Shown in pieces: positions 55,537 to 64,000 of a stretch of 64,000 nucleotides of DNA; position 1 is the stretch's first letter, and every line of letters begins with the position of its first letter. Under the pieces are notes generated by a model. It was not told where the DNA came from and made no database searches. It saw only the letters and a program-made list of their open reading frames with translations. Source of the stretch: Jiella mangrovi (GTDB taxonomy: Bacteria; Pseudomonadota; Alphaproteobacteria; Rhizobiales; Rhizobiaceae). Position numbers and translations under genes: made by a program. Location of the stretch: the NCBI RefSeq assembly GCF_017815135.1, contig NZ_JAGJCF010000019.1:1-64000 (forward strand). Direction: 5' to 3'.

Positions 55537-57141
55537 ATGAAGACCCTGTTCCTCCTGGCCGGAACCGCAGCTCTCGCTCTTGCCGCCTCAGGCGCGGCGC
55601 GGGCCGAGCCGTTCCATTACGCCTTCCAGGGCGACGTCCAGTCCCTCGACCCGATGGGCCTCAACGAGACCTTCACCATCGGCTATCTCGGCAATATCTA
55701 CGAGGGCCTCACCCATTACGACAAGGACATGAAGATCGAGCCGGGCCTTGCGACCGACTGGAAGCAGACCGGGCCGGACACCTGGCGCTTCAACCTGCGC
55801 AAGAACGTCAAGTTTCACGGCGGCCAGGACTTCACGGCCGAGGACGTGGTGTTTTCCTGGAAGCGCTCGCTGACGGAAGGCTCGGACTTCAAGGGCTACG
55901 GCCAGAAGATCAAGGACATCAAGGTCATCGACGACCACACGATCGACATCACCACGCCCGAACCGAACCCGATCTTCCCGCGCGAGGTCGTCTATCTCTA
56001 CATCATGGACAAGGGTTGGGCCGAGGAGCACAACGCCACCAAGGCGACGAGCCCCAAGGCCGGCGACGACAACTCCACCTACGCCGCCCAGCACGCCAAC
56101 GGCACGGGCCCGTTCGAGCTCGTCTCGCGCCAGCCGGACGTGAAATCGACGCTGAAACGCTTCGACGGCTATTGGGACAAGGACATTCCGACCAACGTCA
56201 CCGACGTCACCTTCACGCCGATCAGCCAGGACGCCACGCGCACCGCGGCGCTGATCTCGGGTGAACTCGACATGGCCTGGCCGATCCCGCTTCAGGACTG
56301 GAACCGGCTCGAAAACGCCAAGGGCGTGAAGATCCTGCACGCGCCGGACGCGCGCACCATCTTCCTCGGCATGGATCAGTTCCGCGACGAGCTCCTGTAT
56401 TCCAGCGTCAAGGGCAAGAACCCGCTCAAGGACAAGAAGGTGCGCGAGGCGATGGCCCACGCGATCGATCTCAAAGTCATCGACCAGAAGATCATGCGCG
56501 GCGCCGCCGAGCCGGCGGGCGAACTCATCGGCCCGCAGATCAACGGTTTCGTCAAATCGCTCAACACGCCCTACGAATACGATCCGGAAAAGTCCAAGAA
56601 GCTGCTTGAGGAAGCCGGCTATCCGGACGGTTTCGAGCTCGGCATGGACTGCCCGAACAACCGCTATGTCAACGACGCGCTGATCTGTCAGGCAGTCGCC
56701 GGGCTGCTCGCCCGCGTCGGCATCAGGATCGATCTCAACGCCCAGCCGAAATCGAAGTATTTCGCCAAGGTCTCGCCCCAGAGCGGCAACGACACCTCCT
56801 TCTACCTGCTAGGCTGGACGCCCTCGACCTTCGACGCGCACAATGCGCTGTTCAATCTGGTCGCCACCTTCGACACGGAAAAGAACCAGGGCCAGTTCAA
56901 TTACGGCCACTATTCCAATCCGAAGATCGACGAACTGACCGACAAGATCGTCTCGGAGACCGACCAGGCCAAGCGCCAGGAGATGATCACCGAGGCGATG
57001 ACGCTTCTGAAGGACGATGTCGGCTATCTGCCGATCCACCAGCAGCCTTTGTCCTGGGGCGTGCGTGACGGGGTGAGCGTCGCCCAGCGCGCCGACGACG
57101 TCATCGATCTGCGCGACGTGGTGATCGAAAAGGCCAAGTGA
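55537..57141 (+). CDS. Peptide-type ABC transporter substrate-binding protein
   Basis: The product is 534 residues from ATG 55537 (CGGAGA upstream), with a signal peptide to SGAARAEP. Family 5 features are FQGDVQSLDPMGLNETFTIG, WKQTGPDTWRFNLRKNVKFHGG, GTGPFELVSRQPDVKS and YDPEKSKKLLEEAGYPDGFEL. It resembles the binding protein at 41174 in length and overall layout and is the first gene of the second peptide-type operon. The two M20 genes just upstream suggest that the imported substrate is an N-acyl amino acid or small peptide. Confidence 0.9.
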   Translation: MKTLFLLAGTAALALAASGAARAEPFHYAFQGDVQSLDPMGLNETFTIGYLGNIYEGLTHYDKDMKIEPGLATDWKQTGPDTWRFNLRKNVKFHGGQDFTAEDVVFSWKRSLTEGSDFKGYGQKIKDIKVIDDHTIDITTPEPNPIFPREVVYLYIMDKGWAEEHNATKATSPKAGDDNSTYAAQHANGTGPFELVSRQPDVKSTLKRFDGYWDKDIPTNVTDVTFTPISQDATRTAALISGELDMAWPIPLQDWNRLENAKGVKILHAPDARTIFLGMDQFRDELLYSSVKGKNPLKDKKVREAMAHAIDLKVIDQKIMRGAAEPAGELIGPQINGFVKSLNTPYEYDPEKSKKLLEEAGYPDGFELGMDCPNNRYVNDALICQAVAGLLARVGIRIDLNAQPKSKYFAKVSPQSGNDTSFYLLGWTPSTFDAHNALFNLVATFDTEKNQGQFNYGHYSNPKIDELTDKIVSETDQAKRQEMITEAMTLLKDDVGYLPIHQQPLSWGVRDGVSVAQRADDVIDLRDVVIEKAK

Positions 57142-57150
57142 GCGTCCGGT

Positions 57151-57172
57151 CGGCTCGCCGCAAGGTGAGCCG
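57151..57172 (+). other. Intercistronic hairpin with a GCAA loop
   Basis: CGGCTCGCC pairs with GGTGAGCCG (one G-T pair) around a GCAA tetraloop, nine bases after the stop codon of the binding-protein gene. TTTTT follows at 57181, so partial termination is possible. It resembles the hairpin at 42792 in position. Confidence 0.6.
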
Positions 57173-57320
57173 GCCCCGCCTTTTTCCCGGCCCCGCCGCT
57201 TTTCCCGGGACGATCACCCGGCCGCATTCCGGGTGCCCGGCCGGGTGCGAGGCTTTCGGCCGATCCTGCCCCATGGCCCGCAGCTTTTTGCGCGGGCGCC
57301 CCGTTGCTTGAGATGACGCC

Positions 57321-58292
57321 ATGATCCTTTTCATCGCGAAGCGCGCCGCGCAGGCCGTCCTGGTGATGCTCGTCGTCGCCCTGATCGCCTTCGCCCTGTT
57401 TCGCTATGTCGGCGATCCGATCAACAACATGGTCGGCCAGGACACCACCTTCGAGCAGCGCCAGGAGCTGCGCCAGACGCTCGGGCTGAACGATCCCTTC
57501 TTCGTGCAGTTCGCCCGCTTCGTCGGCCATGCGGTGCAGGGCGATTTCGGCCAGTCCTACCAGCTGCGCCAGCCGGTCTCGGAGCTCATCGCCCAGCGCT
57601 TTCCCGCCACCTTCGAGCTTTCCATGGTCTCGGCGCTGATGGCGCTCGTCATCGGCATTCCCATGGGGGTCTATACCGCGCTGAACCGTAAGAGCATTTC
57701 CTCGCGCCTGTTCATGACCCTGTCGCTCGTCGGCATCTCGCTGCCGACCTTCCTGATCGGCATCCTGCTGATCCTGTTCTTCGGCGTCATCCTGCGCTGG
57801 CTGCCGACCTTCGGGCGGGGCGAGGTGGTGCAGATCGGCTGGTGGTCGACCGGGCTCTTGACCAAGAGCGGGCTGGAATCGCTGATCATGCCGGCGATCA
57901 CGCTGGCGATCTTCCAGATGACGCTGATCGTGCGGCTGGTGCGGGCCGAAATGCTGGAAGTGCTGCGCACCGATTACGTGAAATTCGCCCGGGCCCGCGG
58001 CCTGAAACCGCGCACGGTCAACTTCACCATCGCTTTGAAGAACACCCTCGTGCCGGTGATGACCATCATCGGCCTGCAGGTCGGCTCGATCATCGCCTTT
58101 GCGATCATCACCGAAAGCGTCTTCCAGTGGCCCGGCATGGGGCTGCTGTTCATCCAGGCGATCCACCAGGTCGATATCCCGATCATGGCGGCCTATCTCA
58201 TGCTGATCGCCCTGATCTTCGTCATCATCAATCTCATCGTCGACATTCTCTATGTCGTCGTCGATCCCAGACTGAGAGTGAGCGGCAAATGA
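57321..58292 (+). CDS. Peptide-type ABC transporter permease 1 (DppB-like)
   Basis: The product is 323 residues with six membrane helices. It starts MILFIAKRAAQAVLVMLVVA and has the coupling motif YVKFARARGLKPRTVNFTIALKN. The 179-bp gap before it holds the hairpin above and is otherwise Gly/Cys-rich DNA without a gene. It overlaps the next permease by four bases. Confidence 0.93.
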   Translation: MILFIAKRAAQAVLVMLVVALIAFALFRYVGDPINNMVGQDTTFEQRQELRQTLGLNDPFFVQFARFVGHAVQGDFGQSYQLRQPVSELIAQRFPATFELSMVSALMALVIGIPMGVYTALNRKSISSRLFMTLSLVGISLPTFLIGILLILFFGVILRWLPTFGRGEVVQIGWWSTGLLTKSGLESLIMPAITLAIFQMTLIVRLVRAEMLEVLRTDYVKFARARGLKPRTVNFTIALKNTLVPVMTIIGLQVGSIIAFAIITESVFQWPGMGLLFIQAIHQVDIPIMAAYLMLIALIFVIINLIVDILYVVVDPRLRVSGK

Positions 58293-59236
58293 GCGAGGTC
58301 GAAGGCGTCGTCGAGGGCGAAACCATCGGCGTTTGGGGCCGCATGGTCCAGAGCGATCTGTGGTATTCATTCACCCATTCGCCGCTGGCGATGATCTCGG
58401 CGCTGTTCGCGCTGGTCTTCATTCTCGCCTGCCTCTTCGCCGGCTTCGTCGCGCCGCATGATCCGTTCAATCTCGCATCGGTCAGCCTGTTCGATTCCCT
58501 TTTGCCGCCCGCCTGGCAGGACGGCGGCAACATCTCCTATCTTCTGGGAACGGACGATCAGGGCCGCGACGTCTTCTCGACCATTCTTTATGGCGGGCGC
58601 ATCTCGCTTCTCGTCGGCTTCCTGTCGGTCGCCTTCGCGGCCGTTCTCGGCATCGCCGTCGGGCTCGTCGCGGGTTATGCCGGCGGCATCACCGATGCCA
58701 TTTTTATGCGGATCGCCGATATCCAGCTGTCCTTCCCGGCGATCCTGATCGCGCTTTTGATCGACGGCGTGTTTCGCGGGCTCTTGCCGCGCGGCCTGCA
58801 TGACGAGGTGGCGGTCTATGTGCTGGTCCTGTCGATCGGCCTGTCCTTCTGGGTGCAATATGCCCGCACCGTGCGCTCCTCGGTGATGATCGAGCGGACC
58901 AAGGAATATGTTCAGGCCGGCCAGGTCATCGGCCTGCCCCCCGGCACCATCCTGTTCCGCCACATCCTGCCCAACGTCCTCGGCCCGGTGCTGGTGATCG
59001 CGACGATCCAGCTGGCGCTCGCCATCATCACCGAGGCGACGCTCTCCTTCCTCGGCGTCGGCGTGCCGCCGACCCAGCCCTCGCTCGGCACGCTGATCCG
59101 CATCGGCAACGACTATCTGTTCTCCGGCGAATGGTGGATCACGATCTTTCCGGGCATCGCGCTCGTCCTGCTGGTCCTGTCCATCAACCTGCTCGGCGAC
59201 TGGCTGCGCGATGCGCTCAACCCGAAACTGCGCTGA
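58289..59236 (+). CDS. Peptide-type ABC transporter permease 2 (DppC-like)
   Basis: The product is 315 residues. It has YLLGTDDQGRDVFSTILYGGR, the periplasmic DppC hallmark, and the coupling motif YVQAGQVIGLPPGTILFRHILPN, then ATLSFLGVGVPPTQPSLG. An insertion in the third loop (FRGLLPRGLHDEVAV) is typical of one DppC subgroup. The ATG overlaps the preceding stop (ATGA). Confidence 0.93.
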   Translation: MSEVEGVVEGETIGVWGRMVQSDLWYSFTHSPLAMISALFALVFILACLFAGFVAPHDPFNLASVSLFDSLLPPAWQDGGNISYLLGTDDQGRDVFSTILYGGRISLLVGFLSVAFAAVLGIAVGLVAGYAGGITDAIFMRIADIQLSFPAILIALLIDGVFRGLLPRGLHDEVAVYVLVLSIGLSFWVQYARTVRSSVMIERTKEYVQAGQVIGLPPGTILFRHILPNVLGPVLVIATIQLALAIITEATLSFLGVGVPPTQPSLGTLIRIGNDYLFSGEWWITIFPGIALVLLVLSINLLGDWLRDALNPKLR

Positions 59237-59247
59237 GGAAACCGGCA

Positions 59248-60948
<1,701 letters not shown>

Positions 60949-61178
60949 ACCGTCAGCTTTGCCCTCGAGGGCATCGTTTGACGGCCGCTTCGGCTTGCCC
61001 GCGACGCCGCTCAAGATCGGCACGCGGCGCTTTGCCGGGCAGAACGAGACAATCGCTGGTCACAGTTTCAATCACCGCGTGATTTGCGAAAACCCGTCGC
61101 CTCGGGATAAATCCCTTCCGATCGCGGGGGAGGCGGGTTGCCTGACGGTCCCGCCGAACCCGGCAGGAGAGGCGGCGC

Positions 61179-61940
61179 ATGGACGCTCCCATCGAAAAGC
61201 AGGACACCCTGTTCGTCGCCTCCCTCGAAAAGGGGATGCGCATCCTCGAGGCCTTCGGCGAGGATCGCACCGAAATGGGCCTGCAGGAGCTTTCGGCGGC
61301 CTGCGGCCTCGACAAGAGCGCCGTCCAGCGTTTCACCAACACCCTCTGGCGCCTCGGCTATCTCGCCAAGGACCCGAAAACGCGTCGCTTCAGCCTGACG
61401 ATCAAGTGCCTCGGCATCGCCAACGCCTATCTGTGGACCGAGGAGATCGTCCGGCGCGCCTTGCCGAAGATGATCGACCTTCGCAGCCAGGTCGGGGAGA
61501 CGATCACCCTTGCCGTTCTCGACGGCGAGGACATCGTCTATGCCGCCCGCATGCCCAACGCGCGCACCAGCTACGCCGCCTCCATCATCGGACGCCGGGC
61601 GCCGGCGCTGAACACCTCCGGAGGGCGGGTGATCGTCTCGACGATGGCCGAAGCGGACCGCCGGCGCTGCGCCAACGAATGGCATCTGCGCCGCTTCACG
61701 GCGAACACCACCATGGAGCGGGACGCGATCCTTGCCGAAATCGAGACGGCGGCCGAACGCGGCTACAGCCTGTCGCGGGACGAGCTGATCATGAACGAGG
61801 TTGGCGTCGCTGCCCCGATAAGGGTCGACGGGCGCTACCGCGTTGCGGTGCACTGTTCCGTCTCGACGCTCAAGTGGAAGCCGCACGACGTCGAGGAGGC
61901 GATCGTGCCCGCGCTTCTCGACATGGCCAACTCGTTCTGA
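61179..61940 (+). CDS. IclR-family transcriptional regulator
   Basis: The product is 253 residues. The N-terminal winged helix (LEKGMRILEAFGEDRTEMGLQ, ACGLDKSAVQRFTNTLWRLGYL) and the GAF-like effector domain (ETITLAVLDGEDIVYAARMPN, GRRAPALNTSGGRVIVS, ELIMNEVGVAAPI) are complete. The 230-bp gap before it (60949-61178) holds no gene and has AT-poor DNA. It lies upstream of a third peptide-type transporter, and the inverted repeat at 62088-62120 between them is a candidate binding site. The effector is not predictable. Confidence 0.9.
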   Translation: MDAPIEKQDTLFVASLEKGMRILEAFGEDRTEMGLQELSAACGLDKSAVQRFTNTLWRLGYLAKDPKTRRFSLTIKCLGIANAYLWTEEIVRRALPKMIDLRSQVGETITLAVLDGEDIVYAARMPNARTSYAASIIGRRAPALNTSGGRVIVSTMAEADRRRCANEWHLRRFTANTTMERDAILAEIETAAERGYSLSRDELIMNEVGVAAPIRVDGRYRVAVHCSVSTLKWKPHDVEEAIVPALLDMANSF

Positions 61941-62056
61941 TCGCTCGGGTGTTTCCGTCCCTAGCACGAGCGATCGCGCCGGCGCGGAGCCCTCGGCGCA
62001 ACAGGCTGACAGGGCCAGCCTCACCGCATTGCACAAAAAATGTTCGCCAAAAGCGC

Positions 62057-62120
62057 TTGACTGAAAAGCCATCACCTTTCTAAGCTGATCATAATACGAA
62101 CGACGATATCGCATTATGAT
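62057..62120 (+). promoter_or_regulatory. Promoter and inverted repeat before the third transporter
   Basis: TTGACT (62057-62062), an 18-base spacer and TAAGCT (62081-62086) could be a promoter. Right after it ATCATAAT (62088-62095) and ATTATGAT (62113-62120) form a perfect 8-bp inverted repeat around CGATATCG, itself a palindrome (62104-62111). The AT-rich block stands out in GC-rich DNA and lies where a repressor would block transcription. Confidence 0.6.
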
Positions 62121-62147
62121 ACAACAGCCCGCTTTCAGGAGATCTCG

Positions 62148-63656
62148 GTGAAATCCGTTCTGACCAGCAGTGCCGCGCTTCTGGCGCTCGTCCTCACGAC
62201 GCCGCTCGCTTACGCCGACAAGGCGAACGATACGCTCGACGTCGCCTTCACCAAAGAACTCGAGAATGTCGACAGCTACTTCAACTCCTCGCGCGAAGGC
62301 GTCGTCCTGCAGCGGGCGGTCTGGGACGGGCTGATCTATCGCGACCCGAAAACCGGTGATTATGTCGGCAATCTCGCGACCGAGTGGAAGTGGATCGACG
62401 ACAAGACGCTGGAGCTCAAGCTGCGCAAGGGCGTCAAGTTCCACAACGGTGCCGACTTCACCGCCGACGACGTGGTCGCGACCGTCAATTTCGTCTCCGA
62501 CATCAAGAACGGCGTGAAGACCCAGCGCAACGTCGACTGGATGAAGGGCGCCGAGAAGGTCGACGATTACACCGTCCGGATCATGCTGAAGGCGCCCTTC
62601 CCGGCGGCGATCGAATATCTGGCCGGACCGGTCTCGATCTACCCGAAGGAATACTACGAAAAGGTCGGCCCCTCGGGCATGGGGCTGAAGCCGGTCGGCA
62701 CCGGCCCCTACAAGGTCGAATCGGTCGATCCCGGCAAGCATTTCGTCCTGGTCAAGAACGAGGACTATTTCGACGGGCCCAAGGGCAAGGCGAAGATCGG
62801 CAAGATCGACATCCGCACGATCCCCGACGTCAACACCCAGCTCGCCGACCTTTTCAGCGGCACGCTGGACTTCCTCTGGCAGGTGCCCGCCGACCAGGCC
62901 GAACAGATGGCGCAGATGGGGCAGTTCACCGTCGCCAACGAGAGCACCATGCGGATCGGCTATCTGACGCTCGATTCGGCGGGCCGCACGAAATCGCCGC
63001 TGACCGACCTCAAGGTCCGTCAGGCCATCGCCTACGCGATCGACCGCAAGGCGATCGTCGACACGCTCTTGAAGGGCAAGTCCAAGGTCCTGCACTCGAC
63101 CTGCTTCCCCTCGCAGTTCGGCTGCACCGAGGACGTGCCGCAATATTCCTACGACCCGGAAAAGGCCAAGGAGCTCCTGAAGGAGGCGGGCTATCCGGAC
63201 GGCTTTTCCATCGAGTTCACCGGCTATCGCGACCGGCTCTATGCCGAGGCGATCGCGAGCTACCTGCAGGCCGTCGGCATCGACGCCAAGCTGAACATGC
63301 TGCAATATTCGGCGCTCAGGGAAGCCAACATGAAGGGCGAGGAGCCCTTCACCTTCCAGACCTGGGGCTCCTATTCGATCAGCGACGCCTCGGCCTCGGT
63401 CAGCCAGTTCTTCAAGTTCGGCTCCCTCGACGACAACCGCGACGAAAAAGTGCGCGACTGGCTCGACATCGCCGACACCTCGATCGATCCGGAAAAGCGC
63501 AAGGAATACTACAAGAAGGCGCTGACGCGGATCGCCGAACAGGTCTATTGGGTTCCGCTGTTCACCTACAACACGAACTACGTCTTCACCAAGGACGTCG
63601 CCTACGAACCGACACCGGACGAGGTGCTGCGTTTCGTCGACATGTCGTGGAAATAG
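62148..63656 (+). CDS. Peptide-type ABC transporter substrate-binding protein
   Basis: The product is 502 residues. It starts with GTG 62148, with AGGAG seven bases before, and a signal peptide to LAYADKA. Family 5 parts are FTKELENVDSYFNSSREG, WKWIDDKTLELKLRKGVKFHNG, GTGPYKVESVDPGKHFVL and YDPEKAKELLKEAGYPDGFSI. It is less like the other two binding proteins than they are to each other, judged by the N-terminal region. The permease gene at 63784 follows after a hairpin and repeat. The IclR gene upstream probably regulates it. Confidence 0.9.
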   Translation: MKSVLTSSAALLALVLTTPLAYADKANDTLDVAFTKELENVDSYFNSSREGVVLQRAVWDGLIYRDPKTGDYVGNLATEWKWIDDKTLELKLRKGVKFHNGADFTADDVVATVNFVSDIKNGVKTQRNVDWMKGAEKVDDYTVRIMLKAPFPAAIEYLAGPVSIYPKEYYEKVGPSGMGLKPVGTGPYKVESVDPGKHFVLVKNEDYFDGPKGKAKIGKIDIRTIPDVNTQLADLFSGTLDFLWQVPADQAEQMAQMGQFTVANESTMRIGYLTLDSAGRTKSPLTDLKVRQAIAYAIDRKAIVDTLLKGKSKVLHSTCFPSQFGCTEDVPQYSYDPEKAKELLKEAGYPDGFSIEFTGYRDRLYAEAIASYLQAVGIDAKLNMLQYSALREANMKGEEPFTFQTWGSYSISDASASVSQFFKFGSLDDNRDEKVRDWLDIADTSIDPEKRKEYYKKALTRIAEQVYWVPLFTYNTNYVFTKDVAYEPTPDEVLRFVDMSWK

Positions 63657-63663
63657 ACGCAAA

Positions 63664-63707
63664 CTGGAGCATGAGGCCCGGTTTCGAAATCCGGCCTCAT
63701 GCTCCAG
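63664..63707 (+). other. Strong hairpin after the binding-protein gene
   Basis: CTGGAGCATGAGGCC (63664-63678) is exactly complementary to GGCCTCATGCTCCAG (63693-63707), a 15-bp perfect stem with a short loop, seven bases after the stop codon. There is no T run directly after it. Confidence 0.7.
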
Positions 63708-63719
63708 CCTCTTGTTTTC

Positions 63720-63763
63720 GCATCGGATGATCCGAAAACCTGATCCACTTTTCGGTCCGATGC
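63720..63763. repeat. Dispersed rhizobial-type palindrome
   Basis: GCATCGGA (63720-63727) and TCCGATGC (63756-63763) flank CCGAAAACCTGATCCACTTT, and CGAAAA/TTTTCGG give an inner pair. Together with the neighbouring hairpin it forms a composite element related in layout to the one at 48421. Copies with these ends are common in intergenic DNA of Rhizobiales. Confidence 0.7.
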
Positions 63764-63783
63764 TCTAGCGGCGGGTTCCCGCG

Positions 63784-64000
63784 ATGCTTTCCTTCATTGC
63801 CAGGCGGCTTGGCCTTGCGGCGCTGGTTGCGCTCACGGTCTCGGCCTTGAGCTTCGGCCTCCTGTTCCTCTCCGGCGATCCGGCCTCGGCCATCGCCGGC
63901 GAGGGCGCGAACGACGCCGACATCGCGGCGATCCGCTCGTTCTACGGCTTCGACCGGCCGGTCATCGTGCAATATGGCGACTGGCTGTGGAGCGCGCTGC
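63784..64000 (+). CDS. Peptide-type ABC transporter permease (DppB-like, partial)
   Basis: Only the first 72 residues are in the window. They start MLSFIARRLGLAALVALTVSAL, the same opening pattern as the other DppB-like permeases here, followed by LLFLSGDPASAIAGEGANDADI and FYGFDRPVIVQYGDWLW. It is the second gene of the third peptide-type transporter operon. Confidence 0.85.
   Translation, partial: MLSFIARRLGLAALVALTVSALSFGLLFLSGDPASAIAGEGANDADIAAIRSFYGFDRPVIVQYGDWLWSAL

Noticed and set aside
61068-63662. An 864-codon open frame on the minus strand
   Set aside because: It lies opposite the IclR and binding-protein genes, both with complete family motifs, so it is a GC-rich artefact.

Overview
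The window looks like part of a large plasmid or chromid of a high-GC alphaproteobacterium, most likely a plant- or soil-associated member of the Hyphomicrobiales (Rhizobiales). The reasons are a repABC-type partition and replication region, dispersed palindromic repeats typical of that order, an ACC deaminase gene, and a dense set of ABC, TTT and RND transporters. A family such as Aurantimonadaceae is possible, but that is a guess. No rRNA, tRNA, CRISPR array or intact insertion sequence was seen.

Layout. 1-3.1 kb: a FecR-domain secreted protein (cut by the window edge) and a TPR plus beta-barrel outer-membrane protein. 3.1-8.1 kb: the replicon core on the minus strand, repA, repB and an initiator that does not look like RepC. 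It has a likely counter-transcribed RNA between repB and the initiator and two matches to the repABC parS consensus downstream. 8.5-13.7 kb: a MarR regulator divergent from an RND efflux pair, with palindromes between them. 13.7-14.8 kb: a RES/Xre-type toxin-antitoxin pair. 15.2-25.3 kb, all minus strand: a hydroaromatic (shikimate/quinate) module made of a dehydratase, an AroE-like dehydrogenase and a TctABC transporter, then a LysR regulator and a glutarate activation/oxidation pair. Three copies of one inverted-repeat element lie in its gaps.

25.8-29.1 kb: a type I secretion ATPase and membrane fusion protein without a visible cargo. 29.2-30.9 kb: a sugar-epimerase-like protein and a fumarylpyruvate hydrolase-like protein. 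31.0-38.7 kb: a taurine cluster (IsfD-like sulfoacetaldehyde reductase, TauE/SafE exporter, omega-aminotransferase, MocR-type TauR, TauABC). Together these suggest taurine used as nitrogen source with isethionate excreted; no desulfonating enzyme is visible here.

38.9-48.3 kb: an ArgE-like deacetylase, a LysR regulator, a complete five-gene dipeptide-type ABC transporter and an AbgB-like amidohydrolase. 48.3-50.5 kb: repeats, a hydantoinase remnant, VapBC and a LysE-type exporter. 51.1-52.8 kb: acdR and acdS facing apart, with two matching palindromes near them. 53.0-61.0 kb: two more M20 amidohydrolases and a second dipeptide-type transporter. 61.2-64 kb: an IclR regulator and the start of a third peptide-type transporter, cut by the window end. 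Overall the region is a catabolic and uptake island for nitrogen compounds carried on a replicon with partition and addiction systems.
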